Below are positions 44,509 through 52,150 of a stretch of 64,000 nt of DNA, piece by piece. Numbering within the stretch: position 1 is the first letter of the stretch; each line of letters opens with the position of its first letter. Position numbers and translations under genes: made by a program. The notes beneath the pieces were generated by a model that was not told the DNA's origin, searched no databases, and saw only the letters and a program-made list of their open reading frames with translations. The stretch lies in NCBI RefSeq assembly GCF_040493455.1, contig NZ_JANFDA010000001.1:434001-498000 (forward strand), read 5' to 3'. Source of the stretch: Microcosmobacter sp040493455. GTDB lineage: Bacteria; Bacteroidota; Bacteroidia; Flavobacteriales; Flavobacteriaceae.

Positions 44509-44514
44509 AATATT

Positions 44515-45552
44515 ATGAAATACACCACATTACCCAATACAGATATAAAAGTCAGTAAGCTATGCTTAGGGACAATGACATGGGGAAACCAGAACACACA
44601 AGATGAAGGTTTTGCGCAAATGGATTTAGCTCTAGATCGAGGGATTAATTTCTTTGATTGTGCTGAATTATACCCTGTTCCAGCTACAGCTGAAACCTAT
44701 GCGGAGACCGAGCGCATTATAGGCAACTGGTTTACAAAAACCGGTAACAGGAACAAAGTGGTTTTGGCAACCAAGATCGCAGGACCTGGAGATTATACAG
44801 CGCATATTAGAACCACAGGTTTTAGTAAGGCTGCTTTGCATGAAGCAGTTGATAATAGCCTGAAGCGCTTACAGACCGATTACATTGATTTGTATCAATT
44901 GCATTGGCCAGAGCGCCATACCAATACGTTTGGAGTCAGAGACTATACCTATAGTGCAAAAGATCCTTGGGTTGATAATTTTAAGGAAATCCTAGAAACC
45001 TTAGATGAAATAGTAAAGTCTGGTAAAGTAAGACAAATTGGAATTTCTAATGAGAAAGCTTGGGGAACGATGCGTTATTTAGAAGAGTCTAAAAAGAATA
45101 ATCTACCAAGACCTGTAACTATTCAGAATGCGTATTCCATGCTGTGTCGTACTTTTGAAGGGGATTTAGCTGAGGTAGCTATGAGAGAGAATATTGGATT
45201 ATTAGCATATTCACCAATGGCATTTGGAGTGCTTTCAGGAAAATATATTAAAGGTACAGCTACTGATAATGCAAGGCTAAAATTGTTTCCTCGCTTTGCA
45301 CGCTATAGCGGACAACAAGCAACGGAAGCGACCAAGCGTTATCTTCAAATTGCAGAGGACAACAACATGTCTTTAGCTCAAATGGCATTAGCGTTTGTAA
45401 CACAGCAACCGTTTTTAACAAGTAATATTATTGGTGCCACATCTTTAGAGCAACTAGAGGAAAACATTGATAGTATTGAAGTCAACCTTAGTAGAGAAGT
45501 ATTAGCTGCTATTAATGCAGTACATGCAGAGATACCTAATCCGGCTCCATAA
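44515..45552 (+). CDS. aldo/keto reductase
   Basis: 345 residues, (beta/alpha)8 barrel of the Tas-like NADP(H)-dependent group. Catalytic tetrad: Asp and Tyr in FFDCAELYP (about 43-51), Lys in VLATKIAGPG (about 81-90), His in YQLHWPERH (about 123-131). LGTMTWG at the start and GVLSGKYIKG later are typical. Substrate not inferred. Single gene with a terminator shared with rtcB. Confidence 0.93.
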   Translation: MKYTTLPNTDIKVSKLCLGTMTWGNQNTQDEGFAQMDLALDRGINFFDCAELYPVPATAETYAETERIIGNWFTKTGNRNKVVLATKIAGPGDYTAHIRTTGFSKAALHEAVDNSLKRLQTDYIDLYQLHWPERHTNTFGVRDYTYSAKDPWVDNFKEILETLDEIVKSGKVRQIGISNEKAWGTMRYLEESKKNNLPRPVTIQNAYSMLCRTFEGDLAEVAMRENIGLLAYSPMAFGVLSGKYIKGTATDNARLKLFPRFARYSGQQATEATKRYLQIAEDNNMSLAQMALAFVTQQPFLTSNIIGATSLEQLEENIDSIEVNLSREVLAAINAVHAEIPNPAP

Positions 45553-45558
45553 AAAATT

Positions 45559-45590
45559 AAAAGAGCCTAAAATTAACTTTAGGCTCTTTT
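45559..45590. terminator. bidirectional terminator between the aldo/keto reductase gene and rtcB
   Basis: 13-bp arms AAAAGAGCCTAAA / TTTAGGCTCTTTT with a 6-nt loop. A-run and T-run on both sides serve both convergent genes. Confidence 0.88.
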
Positions 45591-46988
45591 TTAATTACTA
45601 TCCATTCTTACAATTTTAGGAACGAAAGTTCCAACAATGTCAACCAACTCGGTTTGATTAGCCATGACTTTATTAATGTCTTTATAGGCCATTGGTGCTT
45701 CATCAATACCACCTCCCAATAAAGTGACACCATGATCTTGTAAGACTTTTTTAATGTCACTTTTTGTGATTTGTGCTTTCGCTTTTCTTCGCGAAAGTAA
45801 TCGTCCTGCACCATGAGATGCCGAGTTTAATGATTGCTTACTCCCTTTACCTCTAACGATAAATCCAGGAGCAGTCATAGAACCAGGAATAATTCCCAAA
45901 ACACCTTCCTGTGCTGGAGTAGCACCCTTACGGTGTACAATCATTTCTTGACCATCGATAACTTCCTTCCATGCAAAATTGTGATGATTCTCTACTACAG
46001 CTAGTGGTCGTTTACCAAGAGCCTTGCTAAGCCTTCTATGGATATCGTGATGACAAGCTGAAGCATAATCTCCAGCCAAATTCATCGCTAACCAATATTC
46101 CTGACCATCGTGAGTGTTTAGATCTAGCCAGGCTAAATGCTTAGCCTCTCCTGGTAAAGGTGTTTGCTTCATAGCGAGTTTGGTATAATGTTTCGCGATA
46201 TTAGCTCCTAAACCTCTTGAGCCACTGTGAGATAAGATCCCAACATATTGACCCAATGGTAAGTTGAACTCATTGTTTTCATCTTTAATATCAACGATAC
46301 CAAATTCTACAAAGTGATTACCACCACCAGAACTTCCAAGTTGTTTAAAGGCTTTATCCTTTAGTTTTTTAACCATCGGAATTGTCTTAAACTCATCGCG
46401 TTCAAAGATGACGTTATCTACTTGTTGCTTATGAACTTCGTAACCACCAAACTTAGTATGGTCTCGTAGCATTTGCACATATTTATCCTTGCTTCCTTCT
46501 ATATAAGATGGTGCCAAATCATAGACAGACAAGCACATTCTACATCCAATATCCACACCTACACCATATGGAATTACAGCATTTTCAGTTGCTAAAACTC
46601 CACCTATAGGCAGACCGTAACCATGATGACCATCTGGCATCAAAGCTCCAGCTTTGGTTACTGGAAGCTTTAATGCGGTGTATAACTGATGCTTTGCTGC
46701 TTCATCTATTTCATTTTCTCCAAAAATTGTAAAAGGAGCACGTGTGTTGTTAAGCTTTTGTGCTTCTACTTTTACAGGAGCGATGAGTTCTTCAGCAATC
46801 TTTCCCATAATACCATCATTGATGTATTTTTCTGGGTTCTTCAATACAGTTTTTAATCGCTGAAGAACTTTATCTTTTCGCTCTCTCTTATAATTAGAAA
46901 GCATGGCATTTATTGCAACGCTTATCACTTTTCCTTGAGGATAACCTAAATCTATTAAGTCTTTCCCTCTCAATTTTAGTTTTGCCAT
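45591..46988 (-). CDS. rtcB: RtcB-family RNA ligase
   Basis: 465 residues. RtcB joins RNA ends carrying 2',3'-cyclic or 3' phosphate to 5'-OH ends with GTP and Mn, healing tRNA and rRNA broken by ribotoxins. Seen: GVGVDIGCRMC (metal Cys), SSGGGNHFVEFG, LSHSGSRG, VVENHHNFAW (metal His) and the guanylate site SASHGAGRLLSRRKA. Full length. It starts 10 bp after the PcfJ-family gene, so the two form one operon. No RtcR-like activator or RtcA is nearby. Upstream lies a long structured leader instead. Confidence 0.95.
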   Translation of the reverse strand: MAKLKLRGKDLIDLGYPQGKVISVAINAMLSNYKRERKDKVLQRLKTVLKNPEKYINDGIMGKIAEELIAPVKVEAQKLNNTRAPFTIFGENEIDEAAKHQLYTALKLPVTKAGALMPDGHHGYGLPIGGVLATENAVIPYGVGVDIGCRMCLSVYDLAPSYIEGSKDKYVQMLRDHTKFGGYEVHKQQVDNVIFERDEFKTIPMVKKLKDKAFKQLGSSGGGNHFVEFGIVDIKDENNEFNLPLGQYVGILSHSGSRGLGANIAKHYTKLAMKQTPLPGEAKHLAWLDLNTHDGQEYWLAMNLAGDYASACHHDIHRRLSKALGKRPLAVVENHHNFAWKEVIDGQEMIVHRKGATPAQEGVLGIIPGSMTAPGFIVRGKGSKQSLNSASHGAGRLLSRRKAKAQITKSDIKKVLQDHGVTLLGGGIDEAPMAYKDINKVMANQTELVDIVGTFVPKIVRMDSN

Positions 46989-46998
46989 TATTAAAATT

Positions 46999-48303
46999 TT
47001 AAAGCCATTTTGATATGTTTAAATCATGTTGTAAAGCCCATTTTTTTATTATAAAAATAGCTTTCTTACTTATTGGCTTGTTATACTTTGCTTTTGCTTG
47101 TACAATTGTTTTCGAAGCAAGATGAACTTCTATAGTTGCCATTATTTCTTCTGAACCTGGGACCTCTTTACTTCTTAAGGTAAAAATTCTCGATCTTCCG
47201 GAATGACAAGATCTAGCATAAGAAGCCACACAATGATTCATTTTTCTTCCCTCATTAATTAATTCTCCTGAAGAACAAAGTTCAAACAATGTAAATGTTT
47301 TTTTAATTCCTTTAGATTCTTCAATACGAAAATATGAGTAAGGCAAATAAGGATCCCATGTTAAAACACTAATGAAAGTAGTTCTAATATTGGCTTGCTC
47401 TCTATGCCATTCATCTGACTGTCTAGTCAAAGAAATTATTGTTCTTCCTTTTATGCTATAGTCTAGATTTTCAGAAATACGATAACTCAAATAATCTATG
47501 ATCTCATTCATCTTAGAGAAATCCAGCATTGCTTGTTTTGAGAAAAAACAAATCACTGAATCCCAAAACCCTTCATGTTGAAAATTATTACGAGACAAAT
47601 GTGAGCTAGCTATTCTATCTGCAATGACATCATCCGCATTATAAGATAAGCTTTGTGCTCTTCGTAATGCCATTTCAACGGAGTAGTGCTTTGGTGCATT
47701 CAAAAAATGGTGAGCTCCCTTTTTGGTCATTTTTATAGGCATGTTAGTTAAATTTCTTACACTTCTACCTTGGGTTAAATCAATAAACCAACTGATGTGT
47801 GCTCTGTGGTTAACTAACCAAGCTTTGTACATGAAATAAGGAACCTCATACTTTACAAAGCAATGTTTAATTATAGATAACATTTGCTTGTCAGTATTAT
47901 GACTTCTTCGTTTCCAAGAAGAGATTTCATTTTCAAACGAATTACTAAACCAAGCAACTTTGAATAGAACATTTATATATGTGTTATCTCTCAAAAGTTT
48001 GGCACATCTTTGCTCGTAAAGATGCAGTAATATGTCTTTGAACACTCTTCGTCTTCTAGGGTGTTTTTTTGGACTCAAAAGACTGAAGTAATTGTTCAAT
48101 TTGTAAGCAATTGTGTTTGCATTACCGTTTGCTGAATTACCTTCGTAAATAGACTCAACCAATTTTGGAAATAACATTTTCTTTTCAGAATTATGCTTCT
48201 TTAGAGCATTCTGTATAGTTATTTCTCTTTCTTGTTTTTGAGCTGCTCTTCTGGCTCTCTCTGCTTTCGAAATATGTTTTCGGTTTATATATTGTGTTTC
48301 CAT
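46999..48303 (-). CDS. PcfJ-domain protein
   Basis: 434 residues. The C-terminal third contains ELINEGRKMNHCVASYARSC and IFTLRS, then TIEVHLASKTIVQAKAKYNK, which matches the PcfJ-like family, first seen on the enterococcal plasmid pCF10 and of unknown activity. The Asn-His-Cys-Val-x-x-Tyr core resembles a small catalytic or metal site. The N-terminus is basic, with KAERARRAAQKQEREITIQN and many Arg-Arg, which fits nucleic-acid binding. Adjacent rtcB suggests an RNA-repair role. I regard that as inference. Confidence 0.8.
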   Translation of the reverse strand: METQYINRKHISKAERARRAAQKQEREITIQNALKKHNSEKKMLFPKLVESIYEGNSANGNANTIAYKLNNYFSLLSPKKHPRRRRVFKDILLHLYEQRCAKLLRDNTYINVLFKVAWFSNSFENEISSWKRRSHNTDKQMLSIIKHCFVKYEVPYFMYKAWLVNHRAHISWFIDLTQGRSVRNLTNMPIKMTKKGAHHFLNAPKHYSVEMALRRAQSLSYNADDVIADRIASSHLSRNNFQHEGFWDSVICFFSKQAMLDFSKMNEIIDYLSYRISENLDYSIKGRTIISLTRQSDEWHREQANIRTTFISVLTWDPYLPYSYFRIEESKGIKKTFTLFELCSSGELINEGRKMNHCVASYARSCHSGRSRIFTLRSKEVPGSEEIMATIEVHLASKTIVQAKAKYNKPISKKAIFIIKKWALQHDLNISKWL

Positions 48304-48316
48304 TATTATTTTCGTT

Positions 48317-48333
48317 TTTGGCTATTCGCCAAA
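48317..48333 (-). promoter_or_regulatory. hairpin just before the pcfJ start
   Basis: TTTGGC / GCCAAA arms with a 5-nt loop ending 14 nt before the pcfJ ATG, with a second small hairpin (GCCT/AGGC at 48343-48354). These may affect translation initiation. Confidence 0.4.
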
Positions 48334-48450
48334 TTATTTTGTGCCTTTTTAGGCTTGTTTAAACGTTTGATAAACTGAAAACACACTCCCGAGTTTACAG
48401 TTTGTTTTTACATTTTACTCTGTTTCATCGTTTTGTTTTTTTAAATTAAA

Positions 48451-48482
48451 AAAGCTCGATTCTAATTAAAGAACCGAGCTTT
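48451..48482 (-). terminator. attenuator terminator 2 in the pcfJ-rtcB leader
   Basis: AAAGCTCG / CGAGCTTT arms, then a G-T pair and TTCT / AGAA, loop TTAATT, followed on the minus strand by TTTTTTAATTT. The left arm lies in the coding part of the 9-codon frame. Confidence 0.7.
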
Positions 48483-48491
48483 ATTGAGCAT
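48462..48491 (-). CDS. leader frame 3 (9 residues)
   Basis: ATG at 48489-48491, MLNKARFFN then TAG. It is preceded by AAAGGAGG with a 6-nt gap to ATG, an unusually good Shine-Dalgarno for this phylum. Its codons form the left arm of terminator 2, so translation here would oppose that hairpin. Confidence 0.35.
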   Translation of the reverse strand: MLNKARFFN

Positions 48492-48506
48492 AATAATCCT
48501 CCTTTG

Positions 48507-48584
48507 TTACAAAGGGAATTTCGGTTCAAATTCATGAATTTTATCATTACTTCCAGGTAGTGCTAGTATATATTTCAATGTCAT
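48507..48584 (-). CDS. leader frame 2 (25 residues)
   Basis: ATG at 48582-48584, start MTLKYILALPGSNDKIHEFE, stop TAA. Between terminators 1 and 2. It contains GAACCGA (minus strand, 48527-48521), complementary to TCGGTTC in the left arm of terminator 2. The stop codon lies in the CCTTTG TAA CAAAGG hairpin, which could mask the SD of the next frame. Confidence 0.4.
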   Translation of the reverse strand: MTLKYILALPGSNDKIHEFEPKFPL

Positions 48585-48606
48585 ATTTTTAAAATTTTGG
48601 TATAAA

Positions 48607-48634
48607 AAAACCCGAGCTTTACGACTCGGGTTTT
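48607..48634 (-). terminator. attenuator terminator 1 in the pcfJ-rtcB leader
   Basis: AAAACCCGAG / CTCGGGTTTT, 10-bp stem, 8-nt loop, then TTTTTTTATA on the minus strand. Its left arm can alternatively pair with TCGGGTTTTG in leader frame 1. Confidence 0.75.
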
Positions 48635-48661
48635 GATATATATTGTTAATCTAAAATTTAT

Positions 48662-48754
48662 TTATAATCTGTGTATACAATTAACAAAACCCGACTCTAA
48701 CATTGGAGAATTTCCAACGTGAGATAGACTATATGTGGCTTTAATAAATTGCAT
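48662..48754 (-). CDS. leader frame 1 (30 residues)
   Basis: ATG at 48752-48754, about 30 nt from the predicted transcript start. The peptide begins MQFIKATYSLSHVGNSPMLE and ends HRL. Within it lies an ACGTTGGA / TCCAATGT hairpin (48700-48720) and the anti-terminator segment (48694-48685). No run of a single amino acid points to one tRNA. Confidence 0.4.
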   Translation of the reverse strand: MQFIKATYSLSHVGNSPMLESGFVNCIHRL

Positions 48755-48789
48755 TATTCTATTTTTTAAATATTAATTTTTGTGAGCTG

Positions 48790-48822
48790 CAAATATAGAA
48801 TGGTTTTTTTCTTAATTACAAA
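48790..48822 (-). promoter_or_regulatory. promoter of the pcfJ-rtcB leader
   Basis: On the minus strand TTTG (48822-48819), 21 nt, TATATTTG (48797-48790), which fits the flavobacterial consensus TTG-N17-23-TAnnTTTG. It precedes the first leader frame by about 35 nt. Confidence 0.65.
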
Positions 48823-49030
48823 TCTTTTTTCAAATTAATTGTAACAACCTGAAAATCAACAATATAAATTTATTTTCATCTTTCTAAAATCAGTTGTAGA
48901 TTCAAAAATAAATTTTTTAAGATTGATTTAACAGAACAAAAAAATCTACATTAACAAGAATCCACGTACATAAATTAACAAGGATAAGCTTACCGAATTA
49001 GTTGAATTGTTAATTTAAAATCCACGACTT
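48823..49030. other. AT-rich region before the SH3 gene
   Basis: Very AT-rich, no gene seen and no clear promoter for the plus-strand gene that starts at 49031. It must contain that promoter. Confidence 0.4.
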
Positions 49031-49894
49031 ATGTTTTTAAGAATTTTAGTAGTGGCATGCTTCGCACTAAGCGTTGCACAAGCCCAAGATATACAGTATG
49101 TTTTTGCAGAAAACGGACTTGTAGTAAGAGAAAAACCAAATCAAGGCGCAATTAAAGTAGGCTTATTAGATTATGGAACACCAGTAGAGATTATAGAACA
49201 CACAAACCTGATGTTGGATATAAAAGATAAAAATGAAAAAGTTACAGGCGAATGGGTGAAGATAAGAGGGATAGATGCTTATGAGCATTTTGAAGAAGGC
49301 TATGTGTTTAACGGGTTTTTAACTGAGAAAAAGATTGAACGTCCTCTCAAAGTAAAATTTGAAGCCTTCACAGTATTTGTTGACGAAATGAAACGAGATA
49401 CTAAAGCCATAAAGAACTCAGAAAATCCAGACTCTAAAGCATTCGAAGTAAAGCTAGGCAAAAGCCCAGAAGGTAGGTATATTAAGGTAAAGCACCACCA
49501 AGGGTATAGAACCATTCAGGTGTTTCAAAGACATCAAAATCGATTGACTTTAGTGAACGGTAAGACCGAGTGCGATCTTAAGGAATATGATCAATACAAT
49601 TCTAGTTGGAAGCCTTTGAAGATGCTACCAAGGTCGAATAACATTTTTAAGACTCTGGTCTTTGATAAAGAAGATTATAAGCGATTTTCTGAAGTCGACA
49701 TGAAGGAATTAAAGACCTATGTTAAGGAACATTGTGGTGAGGACTGGAGCAAGCTTATAGAAACATCAAAATCAATAGAAGATAAAGTTATAAAGGTTAA
49801 TGCAAGTCAGATTCAGTTGAGAGTTCTTATGACCGATATCGATGGCTATAAAACAGAAAAGATTATCTCTTTTGAATTGCCTGCAGAGAATTAA
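49031..49894 (+). CDS. secreted SH3-like (SH3b) protein, unknown function
   Basis: 287 residues with a signal peptide (MFLRILVVACFALSVAQAQ). The N-terminal part GLVVREKPNQGAIKVGLLDY is the usual bacterial SH3 fold start (VREKPN-x-GAxxxGxLxYG), to about residue 100, ending in EGYVFNGFL. The remaining 180 residues are alpha/beta with no recognised family. Probably periplasmic. Single-gene unit; an inverted repeat at 49918-49958 follows. Confidence 0.8.
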   Translation: MFLRILVVACFALSVAQAQDIQYVFAENGLVVREKPNQGAIKVGLLDYGTPVEIIEHTNLMLDIKDKNEKVTGEWVKIRGIDAYEHFEEGYVFNGFLTEKKIERPLKVKFEAFTVFVDEMKRDTKAIKNSENPDSKAFEVKLGKSPEGRYIKVKHHQGYRTIQVFQRHQNRLTLVNGKTECDLKEYDQYNSSWKPLKMLPRSNNIFKTLVFDKEDYKRFSEVDMKELKTYVKEHCGEDWSKLIETSKSIEDKVIKVNASQIQLRVLMTDIDGYKTEKIISFELPAEN

Positions 49895-49917
49895 TATGAT
49901 TCGTTTTTGATAGTGTT

Positions 49918-49958
49918 AAGCAGTAATATGGATGCATTGCGCAAAAATATTACTGCTT
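49918..49958. terminator. probable terminator between the SH3 and YciI genes
   Basis: 12-bp arms AAGCAGTAATAT / ATATTACTGCTT around a 17-nt loop, then ACTCTTTT on the plus strand. The T-run is weak, so this is a moderate call. Confidence 0.5.
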
Positions 49959-49971
49959 ACTCTTTTACAGA

Positions 49972-50526
49972 TTACCTTAAAGGAAACCCTTTTGCAGCCC
50001 ACCAAGGATGTGTTTCAATAACCAAGCGGCCAGCTTTTACCATAGGGTCTAGATTTGCTAAACTATCTGCCATTTTTTGAGTGGGCACATTGTAAATCGT
50101 AATCCCTCTTATCTCACCATCGTCACCAAAAGGACCAGAAATATCTGCATAACCTTCTTCGTACATTCTTGCAAGATGTGTCATATGAGCAGCTTGAAGC
50201 GTTGCTTTTTCTTCTTCACTCTGTGAGCGACTAGGTCCAGACTTTAAAAAGGCAATGAAATATTGTTGCATAAGAATGGTATCCTGGGTTTCTTCATCAA
50301 CAAAGTCCATAACCTGAAACCCTTTTTCGGTCAATTCTTTTTTAACTTGAGCCATAGATTTATGATCAGCATCGTTGTCATGATGATGTTTTTCACCATG
50401 ATGTTCATGTTCAGACTTGTGCTCATGTTTATGGTGTTTGTCTCCATCATGCTCATGAGTGTGCTCTTTATGCTTGCATCCAACAATGCATATAGAAAGC
50501 AATAAAGTAAATAGAATGGTTTTCAT
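49972..50526 (-). CDS. YciI-like domain lipoprotein with His-rich segment
   Basis: 184 residues. Lipobox IVGC (Cys near residue 17) then a His/Glu/Asp/Lys-rich segment (about 18-55; many HEH, HHKHEH, HHH) typical of metal binding. The rest is a YciI-like domain (GPSRSQSEEEKATLQAAHMT, DISGPFGDDGEIRGI, ETHPWWAAKG). I infer a periplasmic or outer-membrane-leaflet protein that binds divalent metals. The YciI part has no known reaction here. Follows the CYTH gene by 20 bp on the same strand. Confidence 0.85.
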   Translation of the reverse strand: MKTILFTLLLSICIVGCKHKEHTHEHDGDKHHKHEHKSEHEHHGEKHHHDNDADHKSMAQVKKELTEKGFQVMDFVDEETQDTILMQQYFIAFLKSGPSRSQSEEEKATLQAAHMTHLARMYEEGYADISGPFGDDGEIRGITIYNVPTQKMADSLANLDPMVKAGRLVIETHPWWAAKGFPLR

Positions 50527-50546
50527 TATGTGAGGTTTAAGTTAGT

Positions 50547-51017
50547 TTATATCCAAGTTGTATAAGGTATTTTGCTCAAATGAGAATTATAATACCTGAT
50601 GTCTCCTGTTACTTCATCACCTAGCCAAGCGGGTTTAACAAAAGACTCGTCTTCAGAATTGAGCTCTATTTCTGCGATAATCAAACCTTCGTTAGCACCA
50701 TAAAACTCATCTATCTCAAAGGTATGTTGTTCTTTTTTAACTAGATATCTTGTTTTGTCAATTTTAATAGGCTCACACAATTCGAGTAAAGCTTCAGCAT
50801 CTTCTACCGAAATTTGTTTTTCCCACTCAAAACGTTTTAGGCCATCTTCAGAGGACTTTCCTTTTACAGTAATAATCCCTTCATCGCCTTTTATACGAAT
50901 ACGAACAGTACGTTCAGGATCTGTGTTTAGAAAGCCTTGTACAATACGAATACTTTTATACGCTTCATCTCTGTAGGCATTGGAGTTCACCAAAAATTTT
51001 CGTTCGATCTCTATCAT
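50547..51017 (-). CDS. CYTH domain protein
   Basis: 156 residues starting MIEIERKFLVNS, the ExExK motif of the CYTH (adenylate cyclase IV / thiamine triphosphatase) tunnel fold. Strand motifs RTVRIRIKGDEGIITVKGK and FEWEKQIS carry the alternating acidic and basic residues that bind triphosphate. EIDEFYGANEGLIIAEIEL is the later core. Probable inorganic or nucleoside triphosphatase. Divergent from dinB across 29 bp. Confidence 0.92.
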   Translation of the reverse strand: MIEIERKFLVNSNAYRDEAYKSIRIVQGFLNTDPERTVRIRIKGDEGIITVKGKSSEDGLKRFEWEKQISVEDAEALLELCEPIKIDKTRYLVKKEQHTFEIDEFYGANEGLIIAEIELNSEDESFVKPAWLGDEVTGDIRYYNSHLSKIPYTTWI

Positions 51018-51046
51018 AAACTAAAATATCTATTGCCTAAATTTAC

Positions 51047-52150
51047 ATGATGTCACTCGATATACCAATACGAAAAATTATTCATGTCGATATGGATGCT
51101 TTTTATGCATCCGTAGAACAGCTAGATAATCCTGAATTAAAAGGTAAACCTATTGCTGTTGGTGGTGGTGGAAAGCGAGGCGTGGTAAGTGCTGCAAGTT
51201 ATGAAGCACGAAAGTTTGGTGTTAGAAGCGCGATGCCAGGCGCCCAGGCCAGACGAAATTGTCCGGATTTAATTTTTGTGCGACCGCGTTTTGAGCGTTA
51301 TGCCGAAATCTCTAAACGAATCCGAAAGATATTCTACGATTATACCGATTTGGTAGAACCCCTATCTATGGATGAAGCCTATCTAGATGTGACAGAAAAC
51401 AAAAAGGGAAATCCAAGTGCAACACTAATTGCACAAGAGATACGACAACGCATTTTTGATGAGGTACAGCTTACAGCCTCAGCAGGGATTTCAATAAATA
51501 AATTTATAGCCAAAGTCGCGAGTGATTATAACAAACCCAATGGACAGAAAACCGTGAACCCAGAAGACGTTTTAGAATTTCTTGAAGGCTTGGATATTCG
51601 AAAATTCTATGGTATTGGTAAGGTCACCGCAGAGAAAATGTACCAACTAGGGATTTTTACAGGAAAGGATTTAAAATCTAAAACAAAGGATTACTTATCT
51701 GAGCGTTTTGGGAAATCTGGCCGTTATTATTACTATGTGGTGAGAGGGATTCATAACAGTGAAGTTAAACCAAATCGTATCCGAAAATCTCTGGCTGCCG
51801 AACGCACCTTCAGTGAAAACCTGTCTTCTGAAATTTTCATGCTTGAAAAACTTCAACATATTGCCCAAGAAGTATCGAAACGTTTGAATAAAAGTGAAGT
51901 AGCTGGTAAAACCGTGACGCTAAAGATTAAGTATAGCGATTTTTCGCTTCAGACTAGAAGCAAAACATTACCCTATTTTATCAGTGACGAGGGCATTATA
52001 CTAGAAACCGCAAAAGAATTGCTCTATCAGGAGAAATTAAAAAACTCAGTAAGGTTACTGGGAATTTCGATGTCAAACCTCAACACCGATAAACCTTCAA
52101 AAGAAAAAAAAGAAGAGCCTGTTAGTGTTCAGCTAAAGTTTGATTTTTAA
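51047..52150 (+). CDS. dinB: DNA polymerase IV
   Basis: 367 residues. Y-family translesion polymerase. Catalytic residues in HVDMDAFYASVEQ and SMDEAYLDVT (Asp and Glu), GVRSAMPG (finger), and GIGKVTAEKMYQLGI (helix-hairpin-helix). The C-terminal QLKFDF is a beta-clamp-binding motif. Start taken at 51047 (MMSLDIPIRK); a later Met is also possible. Its stop overlaps the end of pyk by 4 bp. Confidence 0.95.
   Translation: MMSLDIPIRKIIHVDMDAFYASVEQLDNPELKGKPIAVGGGGKRGVVSAASYEARKFGVRSAMPGAQARRNCPDLIFVRPRFERYAEISKRIRKIFYDYTDLVEPLSMDEAYLDVTENKKGNPSATLIAQEIRQRIFDEVQLTASAGISINKFIAKVASDYNKPNGQKTVNPEDVLEFLEGLDIRKFYGIGKVTAEKMYQLGIFTGKDLKSKTKDYLSERFGKSGRYYYYVVRGIHNSEVKPNRIRKSLAAERTFSENLSSEIFMLEKLQHIAQEVSKRLNKSEVAGKTVTLKIKYSDFSLQTRSKTLPYFISDEGIILETAKELLYQEKLKNSVRLLGISMSNLNTDKPSKEKKEEPVSVQLKFDF

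Larger units (their letters stand above)
48304..48822 (-). promoter_or_regulatory. structured leader of the pcfJ-rtcB operon (tandem attenuator candidate)
   Basis: In transcription order: promoter (48790-48822), a 30-codon frame (48754-48662), terminator 1 (48634-48607), a 25-codon frame (48584-48507), a 9-codon frame with a good SD (48491-48462) that overlaps terminator 2 (48482-48451), then more hairpins (arms near 48401, at 48343-48354 and at 48317-48333). The left arm of terminator 1 can pair instead with codons 21-23 of the first frame (TCGGGTTTTG, 10 bp). That of terminator 2 can pair with GAACCGA in the second frame (7 bp). No consensus promoter is seen after terminator 2. Confidence 0.55.

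Noticed and set aside
48462..48754. The leader peptides as secreted natural-product or toxin precursors
   Set aside because: No leader-core cleavage motif, no modification or export genes nearby, and each frame carries a segment complementary to the following terminator, which an attenuator explains better.
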